Part shown: positions 55,810 through 64,000 of the stretch, piece by piece
Layout: each line of letters opens with the position of its first letter
Position numbering within the stretch: position 1 is the first letter of the stretch
NCBI RefSeq assembly: GCF_000235445.1
Contig: NZ_JH378829.1
Location: 496,347 to 560,346 of the forward strand
Direction: 5' to 3'
DNA length: 64,000 nucleotides
Source of the DNA: Johnsonella ignava ATCC 51276
GTDB lineage: Bacteria > Bacillota > Clostridia > Lachnospirales > Lachnospiraceae
Notes under the pieces: model-generated
The model's database searches: none
What the model was told of the DNA's origin: nothing
What the model saw: the letters and a program-made list of their open reading frames with translations, nothing else
Made by a program: the position numbers and the translations under genes

Positions 55810-56166
55810 CTAGACTTGAGTCTCAGTTTCCTGTTCTGTATTAACTCTTGCTTTTTTCTTTTTAGCTTTAGCTTTTTCTTCGCACTTTACAATTAAATAT
55901 CTCACAACAGGTTCCATTATACGCAAATGTGCCTCAAGCTCATTCGGACATTTTTTATCTTCAGACTCAAACTGTATAAAGTAATAAAACCCTTCTTTCA
56001 TTTTATTGATTTCATAGGCAAATCTCTTTTTTCCCCAATCATCAATATTGGCAATCTTCCCGCCAAAATCAGCGATATATCCCTTTACCTTTTCAAGAGC
56101 TGCATTTTTAGCCTCTTCTTCAAGTCTGGCATTAAGTACAAGTGCCAGCTCATATTTTACTGTCAT
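55810..56166 (-). CDS. rpsF: 30S ribosomal protein S6
   Basis: 118 residues: KYELALVLNARLEEEAKNAA at the start, IDDWGKKRFAYEINKMKEGFYYFIQF, and the C-terminal basic extension KCEEKAKAKKKKARVN. It binds S18 and 16S rRNA. AAGGAGG lies six bases before ATG. The promoter is at 56292-56320 and the leader may carry the S6:S18 autoregulatory site. Confidence 0.96.
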   Translation of the reverse strand: MTVKYELALVLNARLEEEAKNAALEKVKGYIADFGGKIANIDDWGKKRFAYEINKMKEGFYYFIQFESEDKKCPNELEAHLRIMEPVVRYLIVKCEEKAKAKKKKARVNTEQETETQV

Positions 56167-56288
56167 ACTTACCTCCTTATGGTCTTTTTAGTTACAGCCT
56201 TATCATCCGTAATTACTGCGGATAAACAAACCGGCTGCTAAATTTAGGCCTCTACTTTTTGTAGAAGCAAGGTTATGTGCCACAGACG
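56167..56288 (-). promoter_or_regulatory. rpsF leader, possible S6:S18 autoregulatory RNA
   Basis: The leader holds a CTTCTAC/GTAGAGG hairpin, then CAGCC...GGCTG enclosing a hairpin ATCCG/CGGAT, with CCG trinucleotides at loop or bulge positions. Known rpsF leaders bind the S6:S18 complex through a bulged CCG. Fit to that motif is by eye only. Confidence 0.4.
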
Positions 56289-56291
56289 GTT

Positions 56292-56320
56292 ATTTTACCA
56301 AATTATCAGCTGCAATGCAA
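56292..56320 (-). promoter_or_regulatory. Promoter of rpsF-ssb-rpsR
   Basis: -35 TTGCAT (56315-56320), 17-bp spacer, -10 TAAAAT (56292-56297) on the minus strand, about 125 nt before rpsF. Confidence 0.75.
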
Positions 56321-56372
56321 GCATTTTATAAATACTGCCTGAACAGGTTAAAAATCAACCTGCAAAAAGTCT

Positions 56373-56927
56373 TCATTCTTCTAAATAAATTTTAACTATC
56401 CCAACAATTCCGGAATATATGCTTCCTCTCAAATAATTGTTTCCATCAAAATAGTCTTTTATTTTTCTTGAATTAATAAAGTACAAAATCCACATAATAT
56501 CCCATGCAATCGGTAATCCTATGAATAATAAAGAAGTTTTTGAATTCCCATGAGAAAACCAAATAATTAAAATTCGAGGAATATTTGTAAATATAATCTT
56601 TTTTTCAAAATATCTGAAAAAATCACTTTTTCTTGAAATCAATCCCCAAACTGTATTGCTTGAAAAATAAGCCTCCATAATCCCATATATGACCAAAGGT
56701 CCCCCAAAGAATAATGCAAACACCAGTATTACGATATCGCTTATTATCATATCTGCAAAGTAAAAAAACCTAAAGTAGAACCAAAAAAACACTATGGAAA
56801 CAAATGCAATTGTCAATATGTTATATAGTATAAATATCCAGGTCAATTTTATATCTGATATTTTATGGTTATTAATATTTTGGGAATAATCTCTATTATA
56901 ATATTTGTTTTTCTGCTCTTCTAACAT
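56373..56927 (-). CDS. Hypothetical membrane protein
   Basis: 184 residues with about four hydrophobic helices (near 28-50, 62-82, 108-125 and 130-150) and aromatic-rich short loops. I do not recognise the family. It starts 7 bp after the stop of the gene at 56935-57495, so they form a pair. It lies at the end of the Rhs locus, before the ribosomal operon, and might be an accessory or immunity gene, but nothing in its sequence proves this. Confidence 0.7.
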   Translation of the reverse strand: MLEEQKNKYYNRDYSQNINNHKISDIKLTWIFILYNILTIAFVSIVFFWFYFRFFYFADMIISDIVILVFALFFGGPLVIYGIMEAYFSSNTVWGLISRKSDFFRYFEKKIIFTNIPRILIIWFSHGNSKTSLLFIGLPIAWDIMWILYFINSRKIKDYFDGNNYLRGSIYSGIVGIVKIYLEE

Positions 56928-56934
56928 TAAAGAA

Positions 56935-57495
56935 TTAAAACCCCCAGTTGTTTATTTGATAATAATACCAATGATTTATTATTTTTTCTGTATAATATTC
57001 TTTTTCCTTTTCGTCAATATAGCCGTTTCCATTAACTATAAGCCGATCTTCATCATCACTTTGCCATGCTCTGGGCTTGTCATCCTCAGTATAATAAAAT
57101 CCATACCCGTAAGCAATATTACTTCGCTTCATCAATGAAAACTCAACATATATTCTTTTCTCGTTGTTTGCATACAAGTTACTTACTTTATAATTGTAAA
57201 ATATTTCATTCAATAATTCATTGTTATAATTTGTATAATACTTACTTGTTTCAGTATAATAGTCAATACTAATACGTTTTTTGTCAAAAAATTCTTTGCT
57301 GTTTACAAGGCTATTTACAAGTTTATCTAATTTTGCTTCGTCTTTTATAACATACTGAATAAGTTTTTCTTTAGAGTTTATATGGTATCTTCCGTTTTCG
57401 TATATGCTATATCTAATTACCTGTATAATTATACAAAGCATAAAAAATAACAATACTACATGACCTGCATTTAAAGTGCTTTTTCTTTCATACAT
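56935..57495 (-). CDS. Hypothetical protein with N-terminal membrane anchor
   Basis: 186 residues: one membrane helix (about 12-28, VVLLFFMLCIIIQVIRY), then an Asn/Tyr/Lys-rich domain probably outside the cell, ending in YYTEKIINHWYYYQINNWGF. The overall design (N-terminal anchor, tyrosine-rich outer domain with a terminal aromatic cluster) recalls the two proteins directly downstream of the Rhs gene. I do not recognise the family. Possible role as an orphan immunity protein is inference. Confidence 0.7.
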   Translation of the reverse strand: MYERKSTLNAGHVVLLFFMLCIIIQVIRYSIYENGRYHINSKEKLIQYVIKDEAKLDKLVNSLVNSKEFFDKKRISIDYYTETSKYYTNYNNELLNEIFYNYKVSNLYANNEKRIYVEFSLMKRSNIAYGYGFYYTEDDKPRAWQSDDEDRLIVNGNGYIDEKEKEYYTEKIINHWYYYQINNWGF

Positions 57496-57535
57496 TTATT
57501 TTATACTATAAGCCTTTCCATAAAATTTATATCTT

Positions 57536-57584
57536 GCAGCTATCTAAGGAGATATCGATTAAATCGGTATTCTTTTAGATAGCT
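57536..57584. repeat. Long imperfect inverted repeat
   Basis: CAGCTATCTAA and TTAGATAGCTG bound a nearly continuous, roughly 24-bp imperfect stem (the centre reads ATCGATTAAATCGGT). No U-run follows on either strand, so it is not a clear terminator. It separates the broken gene remnant from the membrane-protein pair. Confidence 0.6.
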
Positions 57585-57907
57585 GTATAGATATATATGA
57601 ATTGAAATACATAGGAATTGTATAAAGTTTCTGTGATTGCCCAAATGAAATTCCTAATATTTTTTATATTTTTTTCTAAACATGTTATATATTTCCCAGC
57701 TTTAAAACACTTGTCTGGTTTTCCGACAACTTTTAAACAGTCTTTATTTGAAATTCATGTTGCTGTTCATATAAAACCTTATTTAGTAAACTTCTATTTT
57801 TTAAATGTGCTTCACTGTCAGGTTTTAAATATTTCTCTATTATAGAAATCTCTTCCTGCTTTTATAGCTTCTATATCTTCAGGAATATCTCCAAAATTTG
57901 GAAATAA
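57572..57907 (-). pseudogene. Decayed small gene, frameshifted at least twice
   Basis: Minus-strand protein-like segments follow one another in three frames: FPNFGDIPEDIEAIKAGRDF (57818-57907), KYLKPDSEAHLKNRSLLNKV (to 57733) and KVVGKPDKCFKAGKYITCLE (to 57572). Their order suggests one former gene of about 105 residues with frameshifts and no intact start. I do not recognise the family. The position between Rhs-associated genes suggests a dead immunity or antitoxin gene. Nothing else is visible in the 428-bp gap 57496-57923 apart from the inverted repeat. Confidence 0.4.
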
Positions 57908-57923
57908 CTAAAATACAGGCAAA

Positions 57924-58970
57924 TCAGATACCATATCTCCTATTCGGATAATACATTTGCCAAAAATATATAATTCTGTCATCCATAGGTATTTCCGTTA
58001 TCCTCAGCGCTGCCTCCGGATCATATTCTTTCAGAACTTCCTTAAGCCTGTCATCTCCTGTAAAACCGTCAGATTTATTTTCCGCCTTTGATTTGTCAAA
58101 TGAATACCTCGCATTGTTTACCCAGTCTTTCTCATATTTGAATACCTTTGCCGATTTAACACAAAACATACCGTCATCATTAACTTTAATATCTGCCTCT
58201 ACAAGATATCCTTCTATGCCCTTTGGTTCAGACATATAGCATATTCTGCAGCCACCTTCATACTCATCTTTTTTCAGTATTATATTTATATGCTTTAATT
58301 TATCAGGTGCATATTTGAAATCATCACTGTTTTCTAAAGCCTCTTCTATACTGTCGAAATACTCATCTTTTCTATGTTCATTTGAAAAATATTTGTGGGC
58401 ATCAAGCACCATTAAATGTTTCTTTGGGGGAAAATCTGAATCTGATAACCTATAATAAAAAATACCTGAATTTACTATATTATATCCCATACCGTCTTCT
58501 TTTAATAAAGAATCGTATTTTTTTTCAGCCTTTCTTCTATCTCTAAATGGCAAATAATAATATGAACCCAAGTAATAAGTACTAGTATGTTTAAATTTAT
58601 CCGGAAAATCATCTTCTTCTAAAACATATTTAGGATTAATTTTTCTTCCATTTTCCAATTCCACGGCAGGGCCACCTATAGTGCTATCATTATAATCAAT
58701 TGGTATAGGAATAATAAAATATTTATATTTTCTTATCTCCTTTAATCTAAAATTATATTTACTCAGCATAAAGTCATTGACCTTATCCATTTCTATAACC
58801 GCTTTTTGATCTTCCATTATATACAGTATGGTTTCTCTTATATTATGTATAGCGAAAAAAACAGATGTAATTAATACAAATATAAAGAGACATTTATATA
58901 ATAATCTTAATATAAATGGAGTTGTTTTATCTTTCTTATTTATCGAGTTTTCATTTTTTGTACTATTCAT
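57924..58970 (-). CDS. Hypothetical membrane-anchored protein, candidate Rhs immunity/accessory protein
   Basis: 348 residues: a lysine/asparagine-rich N-terminus, one membrane helix (about 22-48) and a large outer domain rich in Tyr, Lys and Asp ending DDRIIYFWQMYYPNRRYGI. I do not recognise the family. Its ATG overlaps the stop of the preceding gene by 8 bp, so the two are made together. Located two genes behind the Rhs toxin tip, it is a candidate immunity or delivery partner, supported only by position and topology. Confidence 0.75.
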   Translation of the reverse strand: MNSTKNENSINKKDKTTPFILRLLYKCLFIFVLITSVFFAIHNIRETILYIMEDQKAVIEMDKVNDFMLSKYNFRLKEIRKYKYFIIPIPIDYNDSTIGGPAVELENGRKINPKYVLEEDDFPDKFKHTSTYYLGSYYYLPFRDRRKAEKKYDSLLKEDGMGYNIVNSGIFYYRLSDSDFPPKKHLMVLDAHKYFSNEHRKDEYFDSIEEALENSDDFKYAPDKLKHINIILKKDEYEGGCRICYMSEPKGIEGYLVEADIKVNDDGMFCVKSAKVFKYEKDWVNNARYSFDKSKAENKSDGFTGDDRLKEVLKEYDPEAALRITEIPMDDRIIYFWQMYYPNRRYGI

Positions 58971-59994
58971 TTTTTACCTCCGCTATGCTTATATCAAGTG
59001 AATCAACACCTCTATCAAGCAAAATATTGTTATAGTACCAGAAATATAAATTTTCTCCATTATATATTACATTTTCTATACTGTCAGGAGATTTTCCATC
59101 TATTTTAAGGCTAAAAACCAGATCCTTATCTGTTATTCCGCAATAAAAGCCGCTCTTTCCGCCGCCTGCCTTTATTTTATCCTTTATATATTTTATAAAT
59201 TCATCTTCCCGATTTTCATACGAGCTAAGCACACGTTCAGCTTTTTCCACAAAATATCGATACCATATCCCGGAACCGATATTGCTTATATCATACCAAT
59301 ATTTCGGAACTTTGAGATCATACCCAACCAGTATTATATCCTGTTTTTCTCCTTCTTTTTCTGTTACTACGGCATCACAAATCGGATGCCTTGTCATGGA
59401 TGAGTCTGTATAAGTTTCTGTATATAAATCAATATCGGTCTTTATATTCCCTCTATATCCCATAATTAAGTTCATAGCCGGATCATTTAAAAGGGCTGCA
59501 TCCTCAGTACCATAACCAGAATCCGTCATTATCCAGTAATCAATCCCCTCAAATTTTTGCATTTCTTCAAACCAGTTACATGTAATCTGCAGCATTTCTT
59601 TTACATCTTCATCAGTACCATTATATTCAAAATATCCGTATTTCATTCCGGGTATATCATAGGTATCCTTAGAAAACGGAATACATAAAGCGTTATTATG
59701 GTACAGAACTTTTTCACAATTCATTGCATATACTTCACAGTTCCATCCCGGAGTAAGCTCGTAGCAGTTCCCCTGTAAAAAGGGAACTGCCGACTTGTTT
59801 TCTGAAAATGATATTTTGAAATTTGTCTGCAGAAAATGCTTAACTTCCATGCTGTGAGCATTGCTGTAAAGTATTAAATTAATAAAATGAAATAAAAATG
59901 CAATAGAAGCCATTATTAATATAAATTTCTCAAGTTTTGTCCCTGAAGATATCCTTTTTAAAACCTTGTTAAAAATTTTTTTTAAATATTTCAT
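58963..59994 (-). CDS. Hypothetical membrane-anchored protein, candidate cognate immunity protein of the Rhs tip
   Basis: 343 residues: basic N-terminus, one membrane helix (about 26-45, FILIMASIAFLFHFINLILY) and an outer domain with four or more cysteines (for example QGNCYEL, GWNCEVYAMNCEK, ITCNW). Near the end is NGENLYFWYYNNI, an aromatic cluster that resembles the end of the next protein. It begins 12 bp after the Rhs stop codon, the usual place of the immunity gene. The family is not recognised; immunity is inferred from location. Confidence 0.75.
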   Translation of the reverse strand: MKYLKKIFNKVLKRISSGTKLEKFILIMASIAFLFHFINLILYSNAHSMEVKHFLQTNFKISFSENKSAVPFLQGNCYELTPGWNCEVYAMNCEKVLYHNNALCIPFSKDTYDIPGMKYGYFEYNGTDEDVKEMLQITCNWFEEMQKFEGIDYWIMTDSGYGTEDAALLNDPAMNLIMGYRGNIKTDIDLYTETYTDSSMTRHPICDAVVTEKEGEKQDIILVGYDLKVPKYWYDISNIGSGIWYRYFVEKAERVLSSYENREDEFIKYIKDKIKAGGGKSGFYCGITDKDLVFSLKIDGKSPDSIENVIYNGENLYFWYYNNILLDRGVDSLDISIAEVKNE

Positions 59995-60006
59995 GTTATT
60001 TTTACC

Positions 60007-63000
60007 TTACTTTATTCTATTTGATTGTTCAGTGAGAATAGAATTATATATATCATTACGTTTGCTCCTTGAATAGTAATCACGATCATTTATGTCCTCA
60101 AATAACTCATATCCAATGCCCTTCCCCTTAGACATATGCTTTAAAACCCTCATACTTATATCTTTATCAGATAATTTTTTTGTGGCTGCAGCTGAAATCA
60201 AATTGTATCCTATAGCATTATTTTTATAGTCCATTTTTGCTGCTGAATCATTATTCCCGTTTTCATGGGCATCAGTCCACTTTTTAACTTCATTATTGAC
60301 TATTTCATCAACAAATTCATCATATGTTTTCCCGCTGTAGTCATATTTCGTTCCATAAATCAAAGGCGCTTTGGATGCTTCTGCCGGAGTAATACTTAAA
60401 TATATCATTCTTTTTTCATCATTTGTTTTATCAAATAAAGTATACACTTTTCCACTTCTACATGTATATTCTTCATGATAGCTATTAGCATAAAATTGTC
60501 TTGCATAATAATTCTTAAGTACAGCATTCCAGTATATATGATGATAGGCATTAGCTATAGTATTATCATCCAAATTGGCTCTATAATTTTTACTGGTAAA
60601 TGGTAAATATAGATCCTTATTATTATCATCATTATCTAATATTTTCTTAAGTTTTTCACCAAATATCTTATCAGTGTATTCTATTGATGTGTCTGCCGCC
60701 TTCATATATTCCCATCCCAAATCAGAAGATTTATTTACAAGTTTTTTCTCTTCATTATTAAGCGAATGATTCGTTATTTCAGGTACAATATGAACTAAAT
60801 GATTTGAATATGCTTCAAAAGGTCCATATCCTCTTGCATACCCGCTCGGATCGGTATATTTCTGCGGATCCCCCATACAATACTCATACCAGTTAAGCCC
60901 GTCTTTGATAGGATCTATTGATGTAAACCTTTTATCGTCAGCTGAGTACATCCTTGCCTTTGCATAGTACAGTCCCGATATATTGTCATATCTGTGTCCC
61001 GTATAACTTGGCACTGCCAGTATACTTTTTTCAAATCCGGCTTTTGTATATGTATTTACAGCTTCTCCCCATGCATTATAGTATGTTCCGGATACAACCT
61101 CACCTTCAGTATCCTTTGCCATAACTGTACTGCCGAGTCTGTCCTTGGTAAGACAGTACAGACGATAGTCTGCATATGTTCCTGCTTCTCCCTCCGGACC
61201 GTATACATGAGTGATCTTTTCACCGAAGCCGCCTCCAAATATGTGTTCAATGAAAGGCATGTCTATATCGGATATATAGTTTGGAGTAAAATCCGAATAT
61301 CCGGATCTTACCAGATGTCCAAGAGCATCATATCTGTAATCAATATCTCCGGCTTTTGCAGACGCCTTTATCATCCGTCCGGCTGCACCGTATTTATAGG
61401 ATGCGACCGTTTCGCCGCCTTCTTTCAAGCTTATAAGGTTTCCTTTTTTGTCATATTCATAATTAAATACTGAATCTGATGTCTGTCTGCCTGAAAGTGT
61501 ACCAACAGCAGAGCCTATGCCCAAGTCTATAGCTGAATCCGGGTTTATACCGGCAGTTGAACCTGCACTTTGCTTATTTTCTTTTGAAGTACTTTGCACC
61601 TTTTTAGTCAGCTGATTTAAGCTGTTATATTCGTAGCGTGTATTTACAGGTGCACTTTTTCCTGAACCCTCCTCATATTCATTTACTATATTTCCGAATC
61701 CGTCATAGGAATATCTGCTTCTTTTGGGAGCGGCTCCAAGTATATATTCCTCTATAAGCCTGTTGTTTTTATCATACTTATATTCGGACTCAATTTTTAC
61801 ACCGCTTAAATTCTCAGTCTTATTTTTAAGATTGCCTGTGCTGTCATACTGATATATACCCGACTGTATGCCGTCTATATCAACTTTTACAAGCCTTCCC
61901 ATAGAATCATAGCTTCTTTGCTCAACACTTTTATCTGGCTTTGTAATCCTTGTTATTTCTCCGGCTGCATTATACTCATAGGAAAATTTAAAAGTATCGT
62001 TTTGCATGCCTTTATTTTCTATGCCTGTCATCCTTCCCATACTGTCATAGGTATAGTGTGTTTTCAGCATAAAACCGTCAACCATGGTTACATTACCGAC
62101 AGGGTCATATTCATAGCGTACGCCTCCTGCATATGAGCCCGCCTGTGTCATCCTCCCAAGTGCATCACGTGTAAAGTTTGTATTTCCGGTCGGATCCGTA
62201 TATCCTATAAGCCTGTTGTCTCCGTCATAGGTAAATGTATTTATACTGCCGTCCGGATAAACCGTCTTTGTAAGATTCGCATTCGGATCATACTCATATG
62301 ATGTGATACCGCCCTCTTCATCGGTCTTTTTGATTAGATTGCCGACAGAGTCATACTCATAGGATACCGTATTTCCCATAGCATCCGTTCTTTTTACAGG
62401 ACGGTTAAGTACATCATACTCATATGATGTTATCTGAGTTTTTTGAGCCTGAGCTTTTGAGTTTTGTATATTTTTAAAACTCTCGGCAAAGCCTGCCGTA
62501 CCTGCTATGCTATTCATATCCGCCGCTTCCGCTGCACCTTTCATGCCTGACATACCCGGTATACCTGCAAAGGTGGTACTTTCACTGTTTCCCTTAAGTA
62601 TTATCTTTGTAAGATTTGAATTTTTATCATATTCATAGAATGCCGTGTTTCCAAGGGGATCCTTTTCAAAAGTCTTATTTCCTAAAGCATCATATCCGTA
62701 TTCCCATCTGTTTCCCGCTTCATCTGTCAGTGCCTCAAGATTTCCCGCTCTGTCATATGAATATATCCTGCTTGTACCGTCAGAATTTATACAGGCACTT
62801 ATACGGTTTAGAGCATCATATGTATATGAGGTTGCATTTCCCATACCGTCGATAACCTTTATAAGGTTAAGGTTTTCGTCATACTCAAAGCTTTTGGTGC
62901 TTTCATCGGGATAGGTTATCTTATCAATAACTCCTCCCGTTGTATATGAATACTTTGTGGTATTTCCTGCTTCGTCGGTCCGGGCAGAAAGCCTGTCCGC

Positions 63001-64000
63001 CCCGTCATAGACGTATTTAACTATACCTCCTGCGGCATTTGTCTCTTCAGTAAGATTTCCTGCCGGGTCATAGGCATATCTGTCATATCCCATAGTACGG
63101 TTGGCTTTTGATACAATCCTTCCCGCCCTGTCATATTCACGTTTTGCAGGATTGTCTCTTGCATCAACCTCATACATAATAAGGTTTCTGCGGTCATATC
63201 CGTATCTTGTAAGGTTTCCGGCGGCATCATATATCTCTGTTAAATTAACACCGCTATAGTTGAATTTTGTTGTGTTTCCTGCAGCATCTGTCTGACTTGT
63301 CAGTCTGCCAAGTCCGTCATAGCTATATGAGGTTACACCGCCCTTCGGATCGGTCGTTGAAGTCAGTCTTCCTGCAAGGTCATATGACATGGAGGTTTTT
63401 GCACCTGAAGCATCAATTTTAAAAATCAATCTTCCTGAACTGTCATAACCGTAAGAAGTTGTATTTCCGGCTGCATCCGTCTCTGAAAGTATCCTTCCCA
63501 TAGGATCTCTTTTTATTATTTCAGCTCTTCCGAAAGCATCGGTTGTTTTTATCAGATTGCCTGCAGGATCGTACTCATATGATGTCGAATATCCTCTTGC
63601 ATCGGTTTCTTTTATACGCCTTCCAAGACTGTCATACTCATATAATATTCCCTTTTGTGCTCCGTCATTTATTATGCCTGTAAGCTGTCCGGCTTCATTA
63701 TAGCTGTATGAAACTCCTGCACCTGAGCCCTCCGACATATGAAGCGGATTTCCAAGTATACCGTATTCAAAGCTGCTTTTATGACCGTTTGCATCCGTTA
63801 TACCTGTAAGTTTACCGTTTCCGTTATATTCATAAAGTATCTTTGCCCCTGTCGGGTCGGTTACGCTATCAAGTTTTCCTGCCGCAGTATATGTATATGT
63901 CTGTGTACATCCGTCAATACTCTTTGAAATAAGTCTGCCTGCCGGATCATAACTGCATGTATTCATTCTTCCTTCACGGTCAATATAGCTTATTGCATTA
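60007..64000 (-). CDS. Rhs/YD-repeat polymorphic toxin, N-terminus outside window
   Basis: More than 1,330 codons are visible and the frame is open to position 64000. Most is YD-repeat (for example YDPAGRLIS, YDALGNKTF), folding as a hollow beta-cocoon. Two non-repeat inserts break the array: Gly/Met/Ala-rich at about 62440-62600 and Ser/Gly-rich at about 61480-61610. The Rhs core ends with GHRYDNISGLYYAKARMYS and IDPIKDGLNWYEY...DPSGY. Beyond this is a unique C-terminal domain of about 275 residues (60010-60834) containing NAYHHIYWNAVL, WTDAHENG and KMDYKNNAIGYNL. This recalls the DUF6973-type toxin tip (H-x-Y-W, DAHE, D-x-x-NN-x-x-G), although one expected histidine reads K or Y. Secretion route and target are not visible. 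Confidence 0.9.
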   Translation of the reverse strand, partial: NAISYIDREGRMNTCSYDPAGRLISKSIDGCTQTYTYTAAGKLDSVTDPTGAKILYEYNGNGKLTGITDANGHKSSFEYGILGNPLHMSEGSGAGVSYSYNEAGQLTGIINDGAQKGILYEYDSLGRRIKETDARGYSTSYEYDPAGNLIKTTDAFGRAEIIKRDPMGRILSETDAAGNTTSYGYDSSGRLIFKIDASGAKTSMSYDLAGRLTSTTDPKGGVTSYSYDGLGRLTSQTDAAGNTTKFNYSGVNLTEIYDAAGNLTRYGYDRRNLIMYEVDARDNPAKREYDRAGRIVSKANRTMGYDRYAYDPAGNLTEETNAAGGIVKYVYDGADRLSARTDEAGNTTKYSYTTGGVIDKITYPDESTKSFEYDENLNLIKVIDGMGNATSYTYDALNRISACINSDGTSRIYSYDRAGNLEALTDEAGNRWEYGYDALGNKTFEKDPLGNTAFYEYDKNSNLTKIILKGNSESTTFAGIPGMSGMKGAAEAADMNSIAGTAGFAESFKNIQNSKAQAQKTQITSYEYDVLNRPVKRTDAMGNTVSYEYDSVGNLIKKTDEEGGITSYEYDPNANLTKTVYPDGSINTFTYDGDNRLIGYTDPTGNTNFTRDALGRMTQAGSYAGGVRYEYDPVGNVTMVDGFMLKTHYTYDSMGRMTGIENKGMQNDTFKFSYEYNAAGEITRITKPDKSVEQRSYDSMGRLVKVDIDGIQSGIYQYDSTGNLKNKTENLSGVKIESEYKYDKNNRLIEEYILGAAPKRSRYSYDGFGNIVNEYEEGSGKSAPVNTRYEYNSLNQLTKKVQSTSKENKQSAGSTAGINPDSAIDLGIGSAVGTLSGRQTSDSVFNYEYDKKGNLISLKEGGETVASYKYGAAGRMIKASAKAGDIDYRYDALGHLVRSGYSDFTPNYISDIDMPFIEHIFGGGFGEKITHVYGPEGEAGTYADYRLYCLTKDRLGSTVMAKDTEGEVVSGTYYNAWGEAVNTYTKAGFEKSILAVPSYTGHRYDNISGLYYAKARMYSADDKRFTSIDPIKDGLNWYEYCMGDPQKYTDPSGYARGYGPFEAYSNHLVHIVPEITNHSLNNEEKKLVNKSSDLGWEYMKAADTSIEYTDKIFGEKLKKILDNDDNNKDLYLPFTSKNYRANLDDNTIANAYHHIYWNAVLKNYYARQFYANSYHEEYTCRSGKVYTLFDKTNDEKRMIYLSITPAEASKAPLIYGTKYDYSGKTYDEFVDEIVNNEVKKWTDAHENGNNDSAAKMDYKNNAIGYNLISAAATKKLSDKDISMRVLKHMSKGKGIGYELFEDINDRDYYSRSKRNDIYNSILTEQSNRIK

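Noticed and set aside
57618..57845. Plus-strand frame of 75 codons
   Set aside because: It starts with TTG without a ribosome binding site, is hydrophobic and aromatic by composition, and lies opposite the decayed minus-strand gene.
60840..64000. Regularly spaced similar short sequences that could suggest a CRISPR array or DNA satellite
   Set aside because: The spacing follows codons of YD repeats in one long open frame; the units vary in length and sequence, so this is protein repeat.

Overview
The window looks like a chromosomal segment from a low-GC Clostridia, most likely a Lachnospiraceae-type Firmicute. The evidence is the AT-rich sequence with strong AGGAGG-type ribosome binding sites, heavy use of ATA for isoleucine, several TTG/GTG starts, a Firmicute-style CpsB-CpsC-CpsD-LCP capsule module, and the conserved pth-mfd-hup-rqcP-divIC-tilS-hpt-ftsH neighbourhood. 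Every gene I support is on the minus strand, so the window reads right to left. Genes at both edges are cut off (a multidomain glycosyltransferase at 1, an Rhs/YD-repeat protein at 64000). I found no tRNA, rRNA, CRISPR array, transposase or prophage gene. The usual sporulation genes of the pth-ftsH neighbourhood (yabP, yabQ, spoIIE, spoVT) are missing, which hints at a non-sporulating organism.

Region 1-22600 is one large surface-polysaccharide locus. In transcription order it has a PHP-type phosphatase (cpsB), chain-length regulator (cpsC), tyrosine kinase (cpsD), an LCP attachment enzyme, a secreted protein of unknown function, the priming sugar phosphotransferase, UDP-glucuronate 4-epimerase, UDP-glucose dehydrogenase, four GT4-type transferases, a TupA-like ATP-grasp protein, a polymerase (Wzy) split by a frameshift at an A7 run, and a Wzx flippase. 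A strong internal promoter then drives a second module: rfbC, an ABC-2 permease, an ABC ATPase with a Wzt-like C-terminal domain, and a very large protein combining methyltransferase-like, kinase-like, coiled-coil and glycosyltransferase segments. The locus therefore encodes parts of both Wzx/Wzy and ABC-transporter export routes.

Region 22650-28900 is an alpha-glucan/maltodextrin unit: a lipoprotein binding protein, two permeases, a LacI-type regulator and 4-alpha-glucanotransferase (malQ), behind a promoter carrying a perfect LacI-type palindrome. Region 29050-37700 holds luxS and trpS (with its own promoter and structured leader) between a GT-C membrane glycosyltransferase and a small sugar-modification cluster (TIM-barrel isomerase, aldo/keto reductase, two membrane GT2 enzymes, FAD oxidoreductase). 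Region 37780-51250 is housekeeping: neopullulanase-like amylase, ftsH, hpt, tilS, divIC, rqcP, hup, mfd and pth. It is interrupted by a yetF-SemiSWEET segment bounded by direct repeats. Region 51298-56320 has a sucrose PTS and sucrose-6-phosphate hydrolase, then the rpsF-ssb-rpsR operon.

Region 56370-64000 is a polymorphic-toxin locus: an Rhs/YD-repeat protein with a variable C-terminal domain, two overlapping membrane-anchored proteins of unknown function, a broken gene remnant and a further pair of small membrane proteins. The best candidates for new biology are this Rhs tip with its unknown partners, the dual-route polysaccharide locus with its WbdD-like fusion protein, the frameshifted wzy, the repeat-bounded insertion upstream of divIC, and the structured leaders upstream of trpS and pth.
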